This document shows, in pieces, positions 60,852 to 64,000 of a DNA stretch of 64,000 bases. The notes under the pieces are model-generated. The model did not search any database, was not told the origin of the DNA, and worked only from the letters and a program-made list of their open reading frames with translations. The stretch comes from Streptomyces sp. MMG1121 (GTDB lineage Bacteria > Actinomycetota > Actinomycetes > Streptomycetales > Streptomycetaceae): contig NZ_LGDV01000001.1 of assembly GCF_001280015.1 (NCBI RefSeq), positions 372,001-436,000 of the forward strand. Reading direction: 5' to 3'. Positions within the stretch are counted from its first letter, which is position 1. Every line of letters starts with the position of its first letter. The position numbers and the translations under genes were made by a program.

Positions 60852-62243
60852 GTGACGGCGACACCGGGCACGCCAGCGACGCGGACGTACCCGCCGTCGA
60901 CCGCAGGGGCCCGGAACGGGTCCGCTGCGCTGCGCGACACCCTTACCCTGCTGACCCTGCCGGTGCTGGCCGCGCTCGCGCTGCCCGCCGCGTTCGCCGG
61001 CGGCGGCACCCGGCGCTGGTTCGGCGGCCGGGCGGAGAGCCAGCGGGCCGAGGCGCAGGCCGCGAAGGACGCCGCGGCGGCCGCGTTCTACGAACTGGAC
61101 AGCGCCCAGCGGGACTTGAGGATCTCCGTCGAGACCATCACGGCCGTGGACGACTCCCCCGCCGCCCGGCGTGCCGCGAGCGACTTCGAGGCGCTGGGCC
61201 GGCGGATCGACGAGGTCAGCCAGCGCTACATCCAGGCCGTCGACGCCCACGACCTCGACCGGGACGACCTGGAGGCCTCGGCCGCGTCCCGCGCGCGCTC
61301 CGAGCTGACCGCCGCCAAGGACGAGCTGCTGCGCGCCAAGCAGGAGCTGGACCGGTTCGGCAGCTCGCTCGGGCCGCTGCTCGGCACGGCCGAGACCCAG
61401 CTGGCCCGGCTGGCACCCGCCGTGGAGCGGGCCCGGCAGGCGCTGCTGGCCGCGAGTAACGGCCTGGACTCCGTACGCGAGCGCGGGCTCAGGGCCGATG
61501 ACCTGGCCGGCCGGCTCGCCGCGCTGTCCCCGGAGCTGACGCGGCTGAACCAGGGCGCCGGGCAGCACGGGGTCGCGGCGACGTTGGAGCGGGCCGAGCG
61601 GGTGCAGCGGGAGGCCGGGGCGATCCGGGCCGAGGCCGAGCGGCTGCCGGAGCTGGCAGCCGAGATCGACCACCGGCTGGTCTCGCTGCGGACCAGGGCG
61701 CAGGCGCTGACCACACGGGCCGGACAGGTGGACCCGGTGCTGAGCGAGCTGCGGCGCCGGTTCGCGGCGGCCTGCTGGCAGGACCTCCAGCACGTGCCCG
61801 AGCAGGCCGCCAGGAACGTGGAGCAGGCCGAGCTGAAGCTCCGCGAGGCGCAGTCCGCCCGGGAGGCCCAGCGCTGGCCGGACGCCACGTCGCTGCTGTC
61901 GACCGTACGGGCGCTGCTGAACACCACCGACGAGGCCGTGTCGGCCGCGGGCGACCGGCTGGCCAGGCTCAACGCCGTACAGAAGGATCCGCAGGCGGAG
62001 ATCGAGCGGACCCGGTTCGCGATCCGGGACGCCCAGCGGCTGGCCATGACGGGCCGCACGACCCCCGACCCACGGCACGCCCGGCCCCTGGACGACGCGG
62101 TGGCCCGGCTGGAACGGGCGATCGGCACGCTTCAGGGGCGCCACCCCGACTACTGGCACTTCCTGACCGAGACGGACGCCGTCCGGCAGGCGGTGGCGCG
62201 GGTGGTGACCGGGATCCGGGAGCAGCGGGGCGGGGGGCACTGA
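60852..62243 (+). CDS. Membrane-anchored coiled-coil protein
   Basis: The 463-residue protein starts at GTG 60852 with GGGAGAGGG upstream. One hydrophobic segment (about 30-50) is followed by FGGRAESQRAEAQAAKDAAA and a very long helical, charged region with heptad-like Leu spacing to the end. I recognise no enzymatic domain; it is probably structural or signalling in the envelope. Confidence 0.82.
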   Translation: MTATPGTPATRTYPPSTAGARNGSAALRDTLTLLTLPVLAALALPAAFAGGGTRRWFGGRAESQRAEAQAAKDAAAAAFYELDSAQRDLRISVETITAVDDSPAARRAASDFEALGRRIDEVSQRYIQAVDAHDLDRDDLEASAASRARSELTAAKDELLRAKQELDRFGSSLGPLLGTAETQLARLAPAVERARQALLAASNGLDSVRERGLRADDLAGRLAALSPELTRLNQGAGQHGVAATLERAERVQREAGAIRAEAERLPELAAEIDHRLVSLRTRAQALTTRAGQVDPVLSELRRRFAAACWQDLQHVPEQAARNVEQAELKLREAQSAREAQRWPDATSLLSTVRALLNTTDEAVSAAGDRLARLNAVQKDPQAEIERTRFAIRDAQRLAMTGRTTPDPRHARPLDDAVARLERAIGTLQGRHPDYWHFLTETDAVRQAVARVVTGIREQRGGGH

Positions 62244-62329
62244 GGGGCGCTGCTGTTGCCGGATCCGCTGGGGCGGGCGGATATTGAGGGGAGCGCACGG
62301 CCTCCGCTACACGCCTGAGGGAGGCGGAC

Positions 62330-62881
62330 ATGGCCACACACGCAGTGCACACGAAGCCGCGGGAGCGGATGAGGTTCGATCAGCATCTGCCCGTCGACCA
62401 CCGGCTGAACACGGTCTACCGGATCGGCGCGGGTCTGATCGGCGCGTTCCTCGTCGTCTTCGGGATCCTGGGCCTGCTCGACCACATCGGCTTCTTCAAC
62501 ACCGGCGGGGCGACCGTCGCGGGGCTGAACGCCAACGGCTCGCTGAGCGTGCTGTCGATCGTCGTCGGCGCGATCCTCATCGCGGGCATGGCCGTCGGCG
62601 GAAACGTCGCGTCCACGCTGAACATGGTGTTCGGGGTGCTGTTCCTGCTGGCCGGCTTCCTGTTCCTCGGTCTGCTGGACACCACGCACAACTTCCTGGC
62701 GTTCAAGATCCAGAACGTGTTCTTCAGCTTCGTCGTGGGCCTGCTGCTGATGACCTTCGGCATGTACGGCCGGGTCGGCTCGACCCTGCCCCACGACAAC
62801 CCGTACTGGCGCTACCGGCACCCCGAGGCGGGGCAGCGGGTGGGACAGGGCGAGCCCGACCAGGGCGATCAGGTGCGGTAG
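62330..62881 (+). CDS. DUF4383 membrane protein
   Basis: The 183-residue protein has four hydrophobic segments (IGAGLIGAFLVVFGILGLLD, SVLSIVVGAILIAGMAVG, LNMVFGVLFLLAGFLFLGLLD, VFFSFVVGLLLMTFGMYG) matching DUF4383. Function unknown. It overlaps the 3' end of the convergent amidase gene by 13 bases. Confidence 0.88.
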   Translation: MATHAVHTKPRERMRFDQHLPVDHRLNTVYRIGAGLIGAFLVVFGILGLLDHIGFFNTGGATVAGLNANGSLSVLSIVVGAILIAGMAVGGNVASTLNMVFGVLFLLAGFLFLGLLDTTHNFLAFKIQNVFFSFVVGLLLMTFGMYGRVGSTLPHDNPYWRYRHPEAGQRVGQGEPDQGDQVR

Positions 62882-64000
62882 GCGTAGTAGTACGCGTTCG
62901 GGTAGGACGCCACGAGGCTGGCCACCGACCGGTTGTAGGTGTTGGTCGAGTGGTACGTCACGTACGGCACGCCGTAGCGGTCGCGGTAGGTGACGATCAT
63001 CGAGTGGTCCTTGGACCCGTCCCGGTTGAAGTCCATCTGGAGCACGTCACCGACGTCCAGCTGGTAGACGTTGGCGAGGGGCGTGACCCGCTTGGAGGAC
63101 AGCGCGAACCAGGAGAACTCGTTGACGCCGACGAACGAGTCCGACTGGATGTCGGCGGTGCCGAACCACTTGTGGAAGTCGTTCGTGTAGCCCGGGACGT
63201 GCTTCCAACCACCCGCCTTCAGCACCTGGCTGACGAAGTTGGTGCAGTCGCCGCCGTCGCCCTGCCCGTTGTAGTCCGGGTAGGCCGGGTTGTAGTTGTT
63301 CCAGTACTCCTGCGCGTACGCGACCATGGCCTGGTAGTCGTAGCCGGAGGCGGAGAAGTTCTTGGGGTTGGCCGCACCGAATCGGCTGGTGGAGGCGCGG
63401 GGCGCGTCCGGCGGCCCGTCGTCGGCGGTCGTCTTCGCCTTGGCGACCGACGGCGTGGCCACCTGGTTCACGGCGAGGTAGCCGTCGTCGGTGTCCTTGA
63501 TGCCGGTCAGCTGCCAGTCGCCCTGGCGGTCCGCCTTGAAGGTCAGCTCGTGGTGGGCCTGGAAGCCGGTGGTCTTCGGCCCCTTGGCCGTCGCCTTGTC
63601 GTAGGTCAGCGTCGTCGTCTCGGTGACGGCGACCTGGGCGCGCCGGCCGGCCACGTGCGTGGCGTCCAGCGTGACCTTCGTGCTGCCGGCCTTGTACTTC
63701 TCGCCGAGCTTGGCGAGCAGGCTCTTGCGGGCGCGCAGCGTGGTCAGGGCGGAGGTCTGCTCGTGCGTCTGCCCGCCGGACAGGCGCACCGACCCGGAGA
63801 AGCCGGACGTGTGCCGCGTGCCCGCGCTTCCGGCGCCGTCCACGAGGGCCTGCGTACGGTCGGTGAACACCGCGTCCGCCAGCCGCTGGAAGGTCGCCTT
63901 GGTGGCCGCGTCCACCGTCGGGTCGTCGGTGACGGCGGCGCCCGCGCTCCAGTTGGGCACCAGGGCCACGCCGGCGACCAGCGAGGCTGCCGCGGCGCCG
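62869..64000 (-). CDS. Secreted amidase-domain protein (Amidase_6-like; N-terminus outside window)
   Basis: The visible part begins within a signal peptide (AAAASLVAGVALVPNWSAGA) and runs to TAG at the left. The C-terminal third contains NNYNPAYPDYNGQGDGGDC-TNFVSQVLKAGGWKHV (Cys nucleophile and DCTNFVSQ motif), KRVTPLANVYQLDVGDVLQM and KDHSMIVTYRD, as in putative amidase domains of Amidase_6. The N-terminal region is β-rich and family-specific. It is likely an extracellular hydrolase of wall peptide material. Confidence 0.85.
   Translation of the reverse strand, partial: GAAAASLVAGVALVPNWSAGAAVTDDPTVDAATKATFQRLADAVFTDRTQALVDGAGSAGTRHTSGFSGSVRLSGGQTHEQTSALTTLRARKSLLAKLGEKYKAGSTKVTLDATHVAGRRAQVAVTETTTLTYDKATAKGPKTTGFQAHHELTFKADRQGDWQLTGIKDTDDGYLAVNQVATPSVAKAKTTADDGPPDAPRASTSRFGAANPKNFSASGYDYQAMVAYAQEYWNNYNPAYPDYNGQGDGGDCTNFVSQVLKAGGWKHVPGYTNDFHKWFGTADIQSDSFVGVNEFSWFALSSKRVTPLANVYQLDVGDVLQMDFNRDGSKDHSMIVTYRDRYGVPYVTYHSTNTYNRSVASLVASYPNAYYYAYRT

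Overview
The window looks like chromosomal DNA of a Streptomyces. Base composition is very GC-rich, many starts are GTG, and neighbouring genes often share ATGA or GTGA start/stop overlaps. Two genes carry the rare leucine codon TTA, and several gene families are typical of the genus (XRE/DUF397 modules, ALF-repeat proteins, SCO2322-family proteins, GT87-PAP2 fusions). I see no prophage, insertion sequence or CRISPR array. All calls come from reading the sequence; no database search was run.

Layout. 1-5750: truncated GH54 arabinofuranosidase, a decayed small gene, an orphan response regulator, an SCP2-type thiolase, an MFS exporter with an unusual C-terminal domain, and a methyltransferase. 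5770-9330: cell-wall amidase, tetraspan membrane protein, LLM flavin/F420 oxidoreductase, small lipoprotein. 9440-17680: a coupled glycosyltransferase/methyltransferase/toroid operon, a KstR-type regulator, an aldehyde dehydrogenase-ferredoxin pair, an MBL-fold hydrolase and a SnoaL-like gene broken by an amber codon. 17671-21536: a four-gene coupled operon (XRE regulator, ImmA/IrrE protease, MAB_1171c-type membrane protein, FAD oxidoreductase). 21653-23445: a degenerate ATP-grasp gene behind a hairpin leader, and a phosphotransferase. 23512-29376: a cobalamin riboswitch controlling a secreted α/α-toroid, an SCO2322-family protein and a complete ECF transporter (T, fused A-A, S). 29668-33662: SLT lysozyme-like protein, DUF1275 protein, and a divergent CYP125/FadA5 pair. 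33646-38898: XRE/DUF397/ATP-binding regulatory module, GT87-PAP2 fusion, ProP-like transporter. 39058-45515: secreted protein, pseudo-trypsin with repeats, a giant ALF-repeat protein ending in a barnase-like RNase, and a putative immunity gene. 45635-64000: mostly housekeeping or accessory genes (O-methyltransferase, FHA, DUF1992, GNAT, MFS, HAD, GDT1, secreted nuclease, DedA, SodC, DoxX with an iron box, FAD protein, DUF2277, PanE-like, tRNA-Val, DUF4097, coiled-coil, DUF4383) and a truncated amidase.

Themes. First, the parts of a sterol side-chain catabolic regulon are scattered over 31 kb (thiolase, KstR, ferredoxin, aldehyde dehydrogenase, CYP125, FadA5). They are linked by operators resembling TnnAACnnGTTnnA, and four promoter regions share a second palindrome, CTGACG-N3-CRTCAG. 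Second, the B12 locus combines a riboswitch, an ECF transporter and a membrane-anchored toroid whose fold class matches eukaryotic cobalamin carriers. Third, the ALF-repeat protein carries the catalytic signature of the barnase/RNase Sa family but is followed by a protein that does not look like barstar. Fourth, the XRE/ImmA/MAB_1171c/FAD operon looks like an uncharacterised protease-controlled switch.
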